DNA of 64,000 nt from an uncultured Oscillospiraceae bacterium. GTDB lineage: Bacteria > Bacillota > Clostridia > Oscillospirales > Acutalibacteraceae. The stretch is from NCBI GenBank assembly GCA_902492455.1, contig CABULH010000004.1, forward strand, positions 179,450 to 243,449. Direction: 5' to 3'. Positions 50,124 to 59,339 of this stretch are shown here, one piece after another (within the stretch, counting starts at the first letter, position 1; each line of letters begins with the position of its first letter). The position numbers and the translations under genes are program-made. A model generated the notes under the pieces. It had not been told where the DNA came from, did not search any database, and worked only from the letters and a program-made list of their open reading frames with translations.

Positions 50124-51341
50124 ATGGAATTGCCCTGGAAACTTCCCTTACTGCTGGACGGCGCCACCGGTACCGGCCTGATGGCGGCCGGTATGCCCGC
50201 CGATGCTTGCGTGGAACAATGGGTACTAGAACATCCTGCTGTGCTGGCGGAGCTGCAGAAAGCCTATGCCGACGCCGGCTGTGATGTGGTATATGCCTCC
50301 ACCTTCGGCGCCAATCGGGCGTCTCTTTCCCGCCACGATCTTGCCGGCGATATGCGGGATATGAACCTCCGCTTGGTGGAGTTGACCCGCCGTGCCGTTC
50401 AGGATACCCGCTGCCTGGTGGCCGGTGATCTTTCTCCCACTGGTTTGCTGGTGGAACCCTATGGGGATGCTCGTTTTGAAGAATTGGTGGCCATTTATAA
50501 AGAACAAGTGGATGTGCTGGCAGAGGCAGGCGTCGATTTGTTCGTCTGTGAGACCATGACTAGTCTTACCGACGCGCGGGCCGCTCTGCTGGCTGCCCGA
50601 ACCGCCGGGAAACCGGTTTTCGTCACCTTGACGGTGGATGGCCATGGACGCACCATGTCCGGCTCTCCCCTGCTGCCCTGTGTCATTACCCTGCAGGCGC
50701 TGGGTGCTGCGGCAGTGGGGCTCAACTGTTCCACCGGCCTCACCGGCATGGAGGATTGGATTGCAGATGTGCTCCCCCATGCGGCAGTGCCTTTGATCAC
50801 CAAACCCAACGCCATGAAGAAAGATGCCGTAGGCTTTGATCAAAATCTGGATCCGGAGGCATTTGCCGAAGGCATGAAAATTCTTATGGATGCGGGCGCT
50901 TCGATTGTAGGGGGATGCTGCGGCACCACCCCGGCTCACCTGGCTGCCCTGCGCCGGGTGGTAGACCAGCACCCAACCGTTGCGCCACAGGAAATCGATA
51001 TAGACGCAGCTGCGGGAGAACGCAGCGCCTTTTTCCTCACCGACGATCTGGAACCCAGCCCGCCCATCGACTGCGACAGCAATCTGGCGGATGAACTGAT
51101 TGAGGCGGAGGATGAATACAACGTGGCCCGGGTGCGCATCGCTGCAGAAGAGGATATTCCCGAGCTGCTGACTTCCGCTTCCGTCTGTCATCTGCCCACC
51201 GCCATTTATACGGACAGCGCTGTGCTGCTGGATCGGGTTCTCCAGTGCTATCCCGGCCGGCTGCTGGTAGATTCTGTCTGTGAAATTGAGCGGCCGTTGC
51301 TGGAGGATATCGCCGCTCAATACGGTGCTATTGTTTTTTAG
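50124..51341 (+). CDS. Homocysteine S-methyltransferase family protein with extra C-terminal domain
   Basis: A 405-residue protein. Residues 1-285 are the homocysteine-binding barrel (LLLDGATGTGLMAAG ... YASTFGANRASL ... VGLNCSTG ... VGGCCGTTPAHLAAL) with zinc cysteines intact. Residues about 310-405 (ADELIEAEDEYNVARV ... CYPGRLLVDSVCEIERPLLEDIAAQYGAIVF) resemble a half of the MetH pterin-binding barrel. They may be a vestige of a longer methionine synthase. ATG 50124 follows AAAGGAGC, 23 bp after argS; an upstream frame inside argS is rejected. Confidence 0.85.
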   Translation: MELPWKLPLLLDGATGTGLMAAGMPADACVEQWVLEHPAVLAELQKAYADAGCDVVYASTFGANRASLSRHDLAGDMRDMNLRLVELTRRAVQDTRCLVAGDLSPTGLLVEPYGDARFEELVAIYKEQVDVLAEAGVDLFVCETMTSLTDARAALLAARTAGKPVFVTLTVDGHGRTMSGSPLLPCVITLQALGAAAVGLNCSTGLTGMEDWIADVLPHAAVPLITKPNAMKKDAVGFDQNLDPEAFAEGMKILMDAGASIVGGCCGTTPAHLAALRRVVDQHPTVAPQEIDIDAAAGERSAFFLTDDLEPSPPIDCDSNLADELIEAEDEYNVARVRIAAEEDIPELLTSASVCHLPTAIYTDSAVLLDRVLQCYPGRLLVDSVCEIERPLLEDIAAQYGAIVF

Positions 51342-51350
51342 CCACATCTA

Positions 51351-51400
51351 TAACAAAAAGGCGCCAATTGGCTTTTAAACCAATTGGCGCCTTTTTGTTA
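51351..51400. terminator. Terminator after the homocysteine methyltransferase gene
   Basis: A 21-bp perfect stem (51351-51371 with 51380-51400) with A5 and T5 runs ends the murI-DUF1934-argS-methyltransferase unit. Confidence 0.9.
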
Positions 51401-51438
51401 TAAAAACCTCATTCTGCCAGCGGCACCGGACATTCCCA

Positions 51439-51468
51439 TTGACGCGGCTGTGTTTTTCATGTTATGGT
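51439..51468 (+). promoter_or_regulatory. Putative promoter of the CAP-domain lipoprotein gene
   Basis: TTGACG (51439-51444), 18-bp spacer, TATGGT (51463-51468). The remaining about 175 bp up to the gene hold no recognised element. Confidence 0.5.
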
Positions 51469-51643
51469 ATTCACGAACGGTATACCGCATCACACGGTCA
51501 GCTGACCTTCAAGCGTCAAAAGGACTTCCCGTCATCGGCGCTTGCGGCAGCCGCCTTATCATAGGGGGGCGCTTCAACCGAAATCACCATTTTCGACAAG
51601 GCGGACATCTTAACATTCTCCGCCGGAAAGGAAACGGATTTTT

Positions 51644-52513
51644 ATGAAAAAGATTTTTTTACTCTGCACTGTTACCGCCATGGCCCTGCTTTTAACCGCC
51701 TGCGGCGGACCAAATACACTTCCGGAGGCTTCCAACAACAGCGTATCCTCCGAAACATCTTCCGCTGAAAACGCAGCGCCTTCGGATGCTTCGGTTCTCT
51801 CATCTGACTCCTCTCCAGAAAAATCTGACACCGCAGAATCCACGGAAGAGATCTTCGCCTTCCATCCTGACAATTCGGCACAGGAGCTGCAGAATAAATC
51901 AGACTCTTCCGGTTCCCAAACATCGGCAGCCGCCACGTTCTCTTCCCCCGATTCTGCTGCGCCTTCCCCGACAGCCTCTTCTTCTACTTCCAAAGCGTCC
52001 GTAACCACTCGGCCCACTCAGGCGCCGTCTGCGACTCAACCCTCTTCATCCCGGCCTACTTGGCCCACCCAATCTAAACCTACTGCTGACCGCCCTTCCG
52101 CCTCTTCATCGGCTGCTACTGCCACCAAACCAACCGTCGCTCCCATACCTGTGGATAAAGCGGAACAGGTAACGGCTCTGGTAAATGCTCAACGCGCTAA
52201 GGCCGGTCTCTCGCCTCTCACTCTGGATAAAGAACTAAGCGCCAACGCTGCTGTCCGAGCGGAAGAAATCGTCAATCATTTTTCCCATACCCGTCCTAAT
52301 GGCAGTTCCTTCTCCACCGCGATCACCATCTCCTACCGCCGGGCGGGAGAAAACATTGCCTATGGATATCCCACAGCAGAGGCCGTCATGAACGGCTGGA
52401 TGAATTCCGAGGGACACCGGGCTAATATCCTCCAATCTTCCTTCACCAAGATCGGTGTAGGCGTTGTACAGAAGGGCAGCACCCTGTATTGGGTACAGCT
52501 GTTTACCGGCTGA
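51644..52513 (+). CDS. Secreted CAP/SCP-domain lipoprotein
   Basis: A 289-residue lipoprotein: signal peptide with lipobox LTAC (Cys at about 20), then a Ser/Thr/Pro/Ala-rich, probably extended linker (about 25-170). The C-terminal CAP domain follows (VNAQRAKAGLSPLTLDKELSANAAVRAEEI ... HTRPNG ... GENIAYG ... GWMNSEGHRANILQSSFTKIGVG), with its conserved His/Glu residues. It is like B. subtilis YkwD-type proteins, exposed on the cell surface; biochemical role unsettled. Start ATG has AAAGGAAACGG upstream. Confidence 0.93.
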   Translation: MKKIFLLCTVTAMALLLTACGGPNTLPEASNNSVSSETSSAENAAPSDASVLSSDSSPEKSDTAESTEEIFAFHPDNSAQELQNKSDSSGSQTSAAATFSSPDSAAPSPTASSSTSKASVTTRPTQAPSATQPSSSRPTWPTQSKPTADRPSASSSAATATKPTVAPIPVDKAEQVTALVNAQRAKAGLSPLTLDKELSANAAVRAEEIVNHFSHTRPNGSSFSTAITISYRRAGENIAYGYPTAEAVMNGWMNSEGHRANILQSSFTKIGVGVVQKGSTLYWVQLFTG

Positions 52514-52528
52514 TAACCACTCAACAGC

Positions 52529-52559
52529 AACAGCGCGGAACGAAACGTTCCGCGCTGTT
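52529..52559 (+). terminator. Terminator of the CAP lipoprotein gene
   Basis: A 14-bp perfect stem with a 3-base loop followed by TTTT (arms 52529-52542 and 52546-52559). Confidence 0.85.
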
Positions 52560-52577
52560 TTCCCTCTTATTGATACC

Positions 52578-52605
52578 TTGCTTTTTCTATTTTCGGGCTT
52601 ATAAT
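52578..52605 (+). promoter_or_regulatory. Promoter of the alcohol dehydrogenase gene
   Basis: TTGCTT (52578-52583), 16-bp spacer, TATAAT (52600-52605). Confidence 0.7.
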
Positions 52606-52630
52606 ATTAGAAAAGAAAGGAGGCGGCGCC

Positions 52631-53680
52631 ATGTCCGCGACCATGCCGGCGGCTGTCTATACTCTCCATGGAATACAATTGGAATCCCGTCCCGTTCCCA
52701 TGATTCAGGAGCCCCGGGACGCCATCGTTCGGGTCACCCGCTCCACCATCTGCACCAGCGATCTCCATATCCTCCACGGTGCGGTTCCTCAAGCCAAGCC
52801 TGGCGTCATCCTGGGCCATGAATTTGTGGGCGAGGTGGTGGAAGCCGGCCCGGCGATCCGAAATCTGAAACCCGGAGACCGGGTGACCGCCAACTGCGAA
52901 ACCTTCTGCGGCGAATGCTGGTTCTGCCGCCGGGGATATATCAATAACTGTGAAAAAGGCGGATGGATGCTAGGCTGCCGGATCGACGGCTGTCACTCTG
53001 CTTATGTTCGGGTGCCATTCGCGGATACCGGTCTGACTCCCATTCCTTCCGGAGTATCCGACGAAGACGCATTGTTTGTGGGAGATATCCTTTCCAGCGG
53101 CTACTTCGGCGCAGAACTGGCCGACATCCATCCCGGAGACACCGTCGCCGTCATCGGAGCGGGTCCGGTTGGATTATGCGCCGCTCAATGCGCCCGGCTG
53201 CTTGGGGCGAAACAGATCATTTTAATGGATCTGGACGATTTCCGGCTTCAGGTTGCCAGGGAGAACGGACTGGCAGACATCCTTCTTAATCCAATCAAGC
53301 ACGATATAGAATCAGAAGTCCGCCGCCACACCCAAGGCCGGGGCGCGGATGGGGTCATCGAAGCGGCGGGAGGCAAGGACACTTTTGAAACAGCCTGGAA
53401 AATCGCCCGTCCCAACGCATCAGTTGCTTTGATTGCTATGTATGAAAAAGCGCAAATTTTCCCCTTACCGGACATGTATGGGAAAAATTTGACCTTTAGA
53501 ACCGGCGGCGTAGATGCCTGCCACTGCGGCGAATTATTGGAGCATATTGCAGCCGGCCGGCTGCGCACCGATTTTCTCATCACCCACCGGGGAACGCTCA
53601 AAGAGATTCTCACCGGTTATCAGGTATTCGGTCAGCGGCAAGATCATTGCTTGAAATGGGTGATTGTCAACGATAAATAA
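52631..53680 (+). CDS. Zinc-dependent medium-chain alcohol dehydrogenase
   Basis: A 349-residue MDR enzyme. Catalytic zinc ligands are in ICTSDLH and GHEFVGEVVEAG, the structural zinc site is CGECWFCRRGYINNC, and the NAD(P) motif is VIGAGPVGLCAAQ. The CTSDLHILHG pattern resembles clostridial secondary alcohol/threonine-type dehydrogenases. ATG follows AAAGGAGGCGGCGCC. Monocistronic. The exact alcohol is unknown. Confidence 0.92.
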   Translation: MSATMPAAVYTLHGIQLESRPVPMIQEPRDAIVRVTRSTICTSDLHILHGAVPQAKPGVILGHEFVGEVVEAGPAIRNLKPGDRVTANCETFCGECWFCRRGYINNCEKGGWMLGCRIDGCHSAYVRVPFADTGLTPIPSGVSDEDALFVGDILSSGYFGAELADIHPGDTVAVIGAGPVGLCAAQCARLLGAKQIILMDLDDFRLQVARENGLADILLNPIKHDIESEVRRHTQGRGADGVIEAAGGKDTFETAWKIARPNASVALIAMYEKAQIFPLPDMYGKNLTFRTGGVDACHCGELLEHIAAGRLRTDFLITHRGTLKEILTGYQVFGQRQDHCLKWVIVNDK

Positions 53681-53690
53681 AAAACGCCCA

Positions 53691-53729
53691 AAAACTTTAG
53701 CACTCCGCCTGTCAGAGTGCTAAAGTTTT
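53691..53729 (+). terminator. Terminator of the alcohol dehydrogenase gene
   Basis: A 15-bp perfect stem (53691-53705 with 53715-53729) followed by CTTTTC. Confidence 0.85.
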
Positions 53730-53812
53730 CTTTTCGTTTCCAACCTGTTCTCGTTTTATTCACAATTCCGGCTTATGATAAGAAGCAAATCAATAGAAAG
53801 GTTGGATGGGCA

Positions 53813-54343
53813 ATGTCCACGTTATCCCGGGTCTTATGGGTTATTTCCGGTGTTCTGCTGATGGCGGCAGGAGTGATGGCACTTTTTAATCCCAGTTTTG
53901 CTTTAGGATATCTGGCAATTCTCATCGGTATTACCATGCTGATTTCCGGCATTGTGGATATCGGTATTTACGCCAAAACCAGCCGTGTCCTTCTGGGATC
54001 CGGCTGGATTCTGGCAGACGGAATTCTGTCGGTGATTTTGGCATTGATCCTGCTGTTCAACCAAACGATTACCGCCGTTACCATTCCTTTTGTGTTCGGA
54101 ATGTGGCTGGTGTTTACGGGCGTATCCAAAGCCATCAGTTCCTTTGATCTGAAGCATCTACAGGTGACAGGTTGGGGCTGGTTCCTGGCTTTGGGTATCC
54201 TGCTGGCAGTGGGCGGCGTCCTCTGTTTTATCAAACCGGTGGTAGGCGCCCTGGCAGTGGGAATTTTAGTGGGAATCTCTCTGATTTTGCAGGGAACCAT
54301 GGCGATTCTCAAAGGGTTATTCTCCCGCCGCCTTCTATCTTAA
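53813..54343 (+). CDS. HdeD-like membrane protein (DUF308)
   Basis: A 176-residue protein with six short membrane segments in three DUF308 repeats (VLWVISGVLLMAAGVMALFNP ... LGSGWILADGILSVILALILLF ... GWGWFLALGILLAVGGVLCF). HdeD in E. coli is linked to acid resistance; the role here is unknown. ATG 53813 is chosen because the first repeat starts right after it. A longer frame beginning at 53717 overlaps the preceding terminator. Confidence 0.85.
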   Translation: MSTLSRVLWVISGVLLMAAGVMALFNPSFALGYLAILIGITMLISGIVDIGIYAKTSRVLLGSGWILADGILSVILALILLFNQTITAVTIPFVFGMWLVFTGVSKAISSFDLKHLQVTGWGWFLALGILLAVGGVLCFIKPVVGALAVGILVGISLILQGTMAILKGLFSRRLLS

Positions 54344-54344
54344 C

Positions 54345-54381
54345 AAAAAACACGGATCCGGTCATCGGATCCGTGTTTTTT
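54345..54381. terminator. Bidirectional terminator between HdeD-like gene and purD
   Basis: A 16-bp perfect stem (54345-54360 with 54366-54381), 5-base loop, A6/T6 borders; it ends both the HdeD-like gene and the purine operon. Confidence 0.9.
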
Positions 54382-54383
54382 TG

Positions 54384-55649
54384 TTATTTTGTTTTTCCGA
54401 TATCCCGCCGGTAATGGGCGTCCTTGAACTCGATATGGTCCACCGCGGCATAGGCTTTATCCAGTGCTTCGTTCAGTGTGGGAGCCATGGCGGTCACTCC
54501 CAGCACCCGGCCGCCGTTGGTGTAGAACCGGCCGTCCTTTAGAGCGGTGCCGGCATGATAGATCACCGCATCTTTCCGTTGTCCGTCACCGTTCAATCCG
54601 CGGATTTCCAGCCCCTTCCGATAGGCGGCAGGGTACCCGCCGGAAGCCATCACCACGCAGGCGCAGGCTTCTTCCTCCCATTCTATGGGCAGTTCCGCCA
54701 ACCGTTCCTTCCGTACCGCACAGATGATATCAATAAGATCGGTTTTCAGTCTGGGCAGCACCACCTGGGTCTCCGGATCGCCGAACCGACAGTTGTATTC
54801 AATCACCTTGGGACCGTCGGGCGTCAGCATCAATCCAAAGAAGAGACATCCCTTGAAAGGACGACCCTCCTGCCGCATGGCGTCCACCGTGGGCTGAAAG
54901 ATATGCTCCATGCAGTAGGCGGCATTCTCTTCGGTATAATAGGGATTGGGGCTGATGGTACCCATGCCGCCGGTGTTGGGACCCAGATCCCCGTCAAAAG
55001 CCCGCTTGTGATCCTTTGCGGATACCATGGGCCGCACAGTGACGCCGTCGGTGAAGGCCAGCACGGAGACCTCCGGCCCGGTGAGGAATTCCTCTACCAC
55101 TACCCGGCTGCCGGAAGTACCGAACACCCGGTCCTCCATAATCTCCTTGATCGCCTTCTTAGCTTCTTCATAATCGGCGCAGAGGATAACCCCCTTGCCC
55201 AGAGCCAAGCCGTCCGCCTTCACCACCGCCGGATAACGGTCCTGTTTCCGGATGTAGTCCAGCGCCTCCTCCGGTTTGTCGAACACTTCGTAGCCGGCGG
55301 TAGGAATGCCGTATTTCTTCATCAGCTGCTTGGAAAACACCTTGCTGCCTTCCAGAATCGCCGCATTGGCAAAGGGACCGAAAGCAGGGATTCCCGCATC
55401 TTCCATGGCGTCCGCCATACCGGCTACCAGTGGATCATCCGGCGCCACGAAAACCATGTCCACCTTTAATTCCTTTGCCAGGGCAACCATCCCCGGAATA
55501 TCGGTAGCCGCTACGTCGCAGCACTGGGCATCTTTGGCAATGCCGCCGTTGCCGGGGGCGCAGTAGAGTTTGCCGCAGCGGGGACTTTCCTTCAGTTTGC
55601 GGATGATGGCGTGTTCTCTTCCGCCGCCGCCAACCACCAAAATATCCAT
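54384..55649 (-). CDS. purD: Phosphoribosylamine-glycine ligase
   Basis: A 421-residue ATP-grasp GAR synthetase (purine step 2). It has the N-terminal ILVVGGGGREHAI, ATP-grasp VVKADGLALGKGV and GPEVSVLAF, and GGMGTISPNP. Last gene of the purine operon. ATG 55649 has AAAGGAATG upstream. Confidence 0.97.
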   Translation of the reverse strand: MDILVVGGGGREHAIIRKLKESPRCGKLYCAPGNGGIAKDAQCCDVAATDIPGMVALAKELKVDMVFVAPDDPLVAGMADAMEDAGIPAFGPFANAAILEGSKVFSKQLMKKYGIPTAGYEVFDKPEEALDYIRKQDRYPAVVKADGLALGKGVILCADYEEAKKAIKEIMEDRVFGTSGSRVVVEEFLTGPEVSVLAFTDGVTVRPMVSAKDHKRAFDGDLGPNTGGMGTISPNPYYTEENAAYCMEHIFQPTVDAMRQEGRPFKGCLFFGLMLTPDGPKVIEYNCRFGDPETQVVLPRLKTDLIDIICAVRKERLAELPIEWEEEACACVVMASGGYPAAYRKGLEIRGLNGDGQRKDAVIYHAGTALKDGRFYTNGGRVLGVTAMAPTLNEALDKAYAAVDHIEFKDAHYRRDIGKTK

Positions 55650-55719
55650 TCTATACCTTCATTCCTTTCCATCAAAGACCGGGCCGCTTAGCGCGTCTCC
55701 CGGCGCAGATTCCAGCCGA

Positions 55720-56892
55720 TCAGTGGTGGAACAGCCGCAGGCCGGTGAAGGCCATGGCAATGCCGTATTTGTTGCAGGTATCAATAACATTATCATCCCG
55801 AATGGAGCCGCCCGGCTCAGCGATATAGTATACGCCGCTGCGGTGGGCCCGCTCGATGTTGTCGCCAAAGGGGAAGAACGCGTCGGAACCCAGGGAGACG
55901 CCGGTCTGGGCATCCAGCCAGACCCGTTTTTCCTCCCGGGTCAGCGGCTCTGGCTTCACGGTGAAAAACTGCTCCCACGCGCCGTCGGCCAGCACGTCCT
56001 CCCAATCCTCGGAAACATATACGTCAATGGTGTTGTCCCGGTCTGGACGGCGGATATCCGCCTTGAAGGGCAGGTCCAGCACCTTGGGATGCTGCCGCAG
56101 CGCCCACACATCCGCCTTGTTGCCCGCCAGACGGGTGCAATGAATCCGACTCTGCTGACCTGCGCCCACGCCGATGACCTGGCCGTCCTTGGCATAGCAG
56201 ACGGAATTGGACTGGGTGTATTTCAGCGTAATAAGGGAAAGCACCAGATCTCTCTTGGCGTCTTCCGGCAGTTCCTTGTTTTCCGTCACCAGATTGGCGA
56301 GGAGAGAGGCATCGATTTTCGAATTATTGCGCCCCTGTTCAAAGGTGATGCCGAAAACATCCTTGTGCTCCACCGGAGCGGGCAGATAGGAAGGATCGAT
56401 TTTCACCACATTATAAGAACCCTTGCGCTTGGTTTTCAGGATCGCCAGCGCTTCGTCGGTGTAGCCCGGCGCAATGATGCCGTCGGACACCTCCTGTGCC
56501 AGCAGCGTGGCGGTTTCCTTATCACAGGGATCGGACAGCGCCACCCAGTCGCCGTAGGAGGACATCCGGTCGGCTCCCCTTGCCCGGGCGTAAGCGCAGG
56601 CGATGGGAGACAGTTCCAGATCATCCACAAAGTAAATTTTTTTCAGGATATCCGACAAAGGCAGGCCCACCGCCGCCCCCGCCGGGCTAACATGCTTGAA
56701 GGAGGCGGCGGCCGGCAGGCCGGTGGCTTCCTTCAGTTCTTTCACCAGCTGCCAGCTGTTGAAGGCGTCCATAAAATTGATATATCCCGGGCGGCCGTTG
56801 AGCACTTCTATAGGAAGATCCCCCTCCTGCATAAACAGGCGGGAAGGCGTCTGATTGGGGTTGCATCCATATTTCAGCTGTAATTCCTTCAT
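55720..56892 (-). CDS. purH: AICAR transformylase (stand-alone formyltransferase half of PurH)
   Basis: A 390-residue 5-aminoimidazole-4-carboxamide ribonucleotide formyltransferase (step 9). It contains only the AICARFT half: start LKYGCNPNQTPSRLF, the catalytic Lys/His region ASFKHVSPAGAAVG, and DAFFPFGDNIERAHRSGV. The usual N-terminal MGS-like IMP cyclohydrolase domain is absent; that step is supplied by the PurO-family gene immediately upstream (19 bp). ATG 56892 follows AAAGGAGCC. Confidence 0.95.
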   Translation of the reverse strand: MKELQLKYGCNPNQTPSRLFMQEGDLPIEVLNGRPGYINFMDAFNSWQLVKELKEATGLPAAASFKHVSPAGAAVGLPLSDILKKIYFVDDLELSPIACAYARARGADRMSSYGDWVALSDPCDKETATLLAQEVSDGIIAPGYTDEALAILKTKRKGSYNVVKIDPSYLPAPVEHKDVFGITFEQGRNNSKIDASLLANLVTENKELPEDAKRDLVLSLITLKYTQSNSVCYAKDGQVIGVGAGQQSRIHCTRLAGNKADVWALRQHPKVLDLPFKADIRRPDRDNTIDVYVSEDWEDVLADGAWEQFFTVKPEPLTREEKRVWLDAQTGVSLGSDAFFPFGDNIERAHRSGVYYIAEPGGSIRDDNVIDTCNKYGIAMAFTGLRLFHH

Positions 56893-56911
56893 ATTACCGG
56901 CTCCTTTCAAT

Positions 56912-57625
56912 CTACTGACCCTCGTGCTTGTTGAAGATGAGACTGGATACTTCACCTGTTTCCAAATCGATAGAGCGGGTGAAGAGGGATACTTTGTTGT
57001 CGGCATTCAAACTTTCCCAAACCGTTTGGGAGAAGGTGTTCAAATCACCCTCAATAGTAACGGGAGTCGGTTCCCCTTCAAAGGAGGGCAAGGGATTTCC
57101 GTCGCCTTGATAAGTATGGATAAAGTGACCCTCGCCGGAACGCGGCGCATCATATTCAAAGAAATACCGCCGCACCGACGCAGGATCGCCCTCCGCTGCT
57201 TTCAGGATAGAAAGGCGATACCGATTTTTTTGCGGCTCTACCAGCCCCGAAATACGAGGAGTAAAATTGGGGGCGTCCGGCTCAAAAGTACGGGTGCGCA
57301 GCGCATCCGCGAAGGACTTTCCCGCTTCCAGAGCATCGTATATGGTATCGGTTTGATCGCCGTTGGTGACGATATGAACGTCGCCAAACACCCGTACCGG
57401 CGCATAAATGATGAGGGAGGGGTCTACCATCTTGCTCTCGTCAAAAGCCTTGGTCTGGATTCCCTTGCCGACACACTCGAAAATGCGATTGCGGCTGTTC
57501 TCGCTTCGTCCCATAATAAAATACGCTATATAAAAGCTGCGGCCGTCTGCACTCTTTCCCAAAATAATGCCGCGGCCGGGATAAGTGGTGGCGCTCAGCT
57601 CCGCCGCCAACGATTTTTTCTCCAT
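56912..57625 (-). CDS. purO: IMP cyclohydrolase of the archaeal PurO family
   Basis: A 237-residue protein matching the PurO/IMP_cyclohyd family (YPGRGIILGKSADGRSFYIAYFIMGRSENSRNRIF, then KMVDPSLIIYAP, VTNGDQTDTIYDAL, TPRISGL). It closes the ring of FAICAR to IMP. ATG 57625 follows GTAGGAGGAAGCAGT. Its place between purN and an AICAR-transformylase-only purH supports this: together they replace the bifunctional PurH. Confidence 0.88.
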   Translation of the reverse strand: MEKKSLAAELSATTYPGRGIILGKSADGRSFYIAYFIMGRSENSRNRIFECVGKGIQTKAFDESKMVDPSLIIYAPVRVFGDVHIVTNGDQTDTIYDALEAGKSFADALRTRTFEPDAPNFTPRISGLVEPQKNRYRLSILKAAEGDPASVRRYFFEYDAPRSGEGHFIHTYQGDGNPLPSFEGEPTPVTIEGDLNTFSQTVWESLNADNKVSLFTRSIDLETGEVSSLIFNKHEGQ

Positions 57626-57636
57626 ACTGCTTCCTC

Positions 57637-58269
57637 CTACCTGAATGATTCGATAACGGCGATTCGGCCGTCCACGCGGATTTTCCCTTGGCAGAACAAC
57701 GCCGCCGCCCGGGGCAGCAGCTCCCATTCCGCCTGCTCCATCACCCGGCGCTGCAGCTTCTCCGGCGTATCGCCGGGCAGGATTTCCACCGCCTTCTGCA
57801 GAATGATTGCCCCGCCGTCGGGAATCTCGTTAACAAAATGAACAGTGGCTCCGGTGACCTTGACCCCGTAGGCCAGCGCCTCTTCATGAACCTTAAGGCC
57901 GTAATAGCCTTTGCCGCAGAAAGCCGGGATCAGAGAGGGGTGCACATTGATAATCCGATTGCGATAGCGAGCGATTACAGCTTCTCCCAGAATACTGAGA
58001 AAACCTGCCAAAATCACCAGTTGCGCTTCGCATGCCTCCAGAGCCGTCAGCAGAGCGGCGTCAAAATCCGCCGCATCCCCGTAATCCCGGCGGCATACCA
58101 CGGCGGAAGGAATTCCCGCCGCCGCCGCCCGTTCCAAGGCATATGCCCCCGGATTGGAGGCGATCACCTTAACAATCCGCCCCCCAGGGATCTTCCCTGC
58201 TTTTTCGGCGTCGATCAGCGCCTGAAGATTGGTGCCGCCGCCGGAAACCAAAACCGCGATATTCGTCAT
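57637..58269 (-). CDS. purN: Phosphoribosylglycinamide formyltransferase (folate dependent)
   Basis: A 210-residue GAR transformylase (step 3) with VLVSGGGTNLQALID, LVILAGFLSILG, NVHPSLIPAFCG and the catalytic Asn-His-Asp set (NVHPS, VTGATVHFV). Start 58269; 11 bp after purM. Confidence 0.96.
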   Translation of the reverse strand: MTNIAVLVSGGGTNLQALIDAEKAGKIPGGRIVKVIASNPGAYALERAAAAGIPSAVVCRRDYGDAADFDAALLTALEACEAQLVILAGFLSILGEAVIARYRNRIINVHPSLIPAFCGKGYYGLKVHEEALAYGVKVTGATVHFVNEIPDGGAIILQKAVEILPGDTPEKLQRRVMEQAEWELLPRAAALFCQGKIRVDGRIAVIESFR

Positions 58270-58280
58270 GGCGGCACCTC

Positions 58281-59315
58281 TTAAACCAGCTTGACGCCGT
58301 CGTCGCCGGCCTGAACCTGGCCCAGAATCATCGCCGTCTCACCGTTTTCCTGCAGCGTGCGCACCGCCTCGTCGGCATCCTCCGACGCCACGGCCAGCAT
58401 CAAACCGGTACCCATGTTAAAGGTGTTGAACATATCCCGCTCCGGGATGTTCCCTTCCTTCTGAATCACATGAAAAATAGGCAGCACCGGCACCTTCTCC
58501 TGCTGGATCACCGCCGTCAATCCCTGCGGCAGCATCCGGGGAATGTTTTCATAATAGCCGCCGCCGGTGATGTGGGAAATCCCATGTACCCTTACCTTCT
58601 GCATCAGCGCCATCAGCGGCTTCACATAAATTTTGGTGGGAGTGAGCAGGGTTTCGCCCAAGGTACTCCCCAATTCATCAATATATCGACCGATGGTTTT
58701 CTCGGAAATATCGAAAACCTTGCGCACCAGAGAGAAGCCATTGGAATGCACCCCGCTGGAAGCCACGCCGATCAGCACGTCTCCCGCCTGGACATTGGCG
58801 CTGTCCACAATGCGGTCGTAATCCGCCATCCCCACGCAGAAACCCGCCAGATCGTATTCTTCCACCGGATAGAATCCGGGCATCTCCGCCGTCTCGCCGC
58901 CGATCAAAGCGCATCCCGCCTGAACACAGCCTTCCGCCACACCGGCCACAATAGCGGCGATTTTCTCCGGGACATTCTTGCCGCAGGCGATGTAATCCAG
59001 GAAAAACAAAGGCTGGGCGCCGGAACAGGCAACGTCGTTGGCACACATCGCCACACAATCGATGCCCACCGTATCGTGTTTATCCAGTAAAAAAGCCAGC
59101 TTCAGTTTGGTGCCCACGCCGTCGGTGCCGGAAACCAGCACCGGCCGCCGGATACCTGTAAGATCCGGCTCAAACAGGCCGCCGAAGCCGCCGATACCGG
59201 ACAGCACACCCGGTACCGCCGTGCGGGCCACATGGGCTTTCATCAGTTCCACCGCTTTATAGCCGGCGGTAACATCCACGCCGGCAGCCGCATAACTCTC
59301 GCTTACGCTCTTCAT
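58281..59315 (-). CDS. purM: AIR synthetase
   Basis: A 344-residue phosphoribosylformylglycinamidine cyclo-ligase (step 5): YAAAGVDVTAGYKAVELMK, LVSGTDGVGTKLKLAF, CVAMCANDVACSGAQPLFFLDY and GGYYENIPRMLP. Length and motifs are typical. Confidence 0.97.
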   Translation of the reverse strand: MKSVSESYAAAGVDVTAGYKAVELMKAHVARTAVPGVLSGIGGFGGLFEPDLTGIRRPVLVSGTDGVGTKLKLAFLLDKHDTVGIDCVAMCANDVACSGAQPLFFLDYIACGKNVPEKIAAIVAGVAEGCVQAGCALIGGETAEMPGFYPVEEYDLAGFCVGMADYDRIVDSANVQAGDVLIGVASSGVHSNGFSLVRKVFDISEKTIGRYIDELGSTLGETLLTPTKIYVKPLMALMQKVRVHGISHITGGGYYENIPRMLPQGLTAVIQQEKVPVLPIFHVIQKEGNIPERDMFNTFNMGTGLMLAVASEDADEAVRTLQENGETAMILGQVQAGDDGVKLV

Positions 59316-59339
59316 AAGAAATCCTATCCTTTCGGGCGT

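Noticed and set aside
51384..51647. 87-codon plus-strand frame before the CAP lipoprotein
   Set aside because: It starts inside a terminator stem and has no protein-like composition or ribosome binding site.
53717..53812. N-terminal extension of the HdeD-like protein
   Set aside because: The extension overlaps the preceding gene's terminator and adds no membrane repeat; the ATG at 53813 precedes the first repeat directly.
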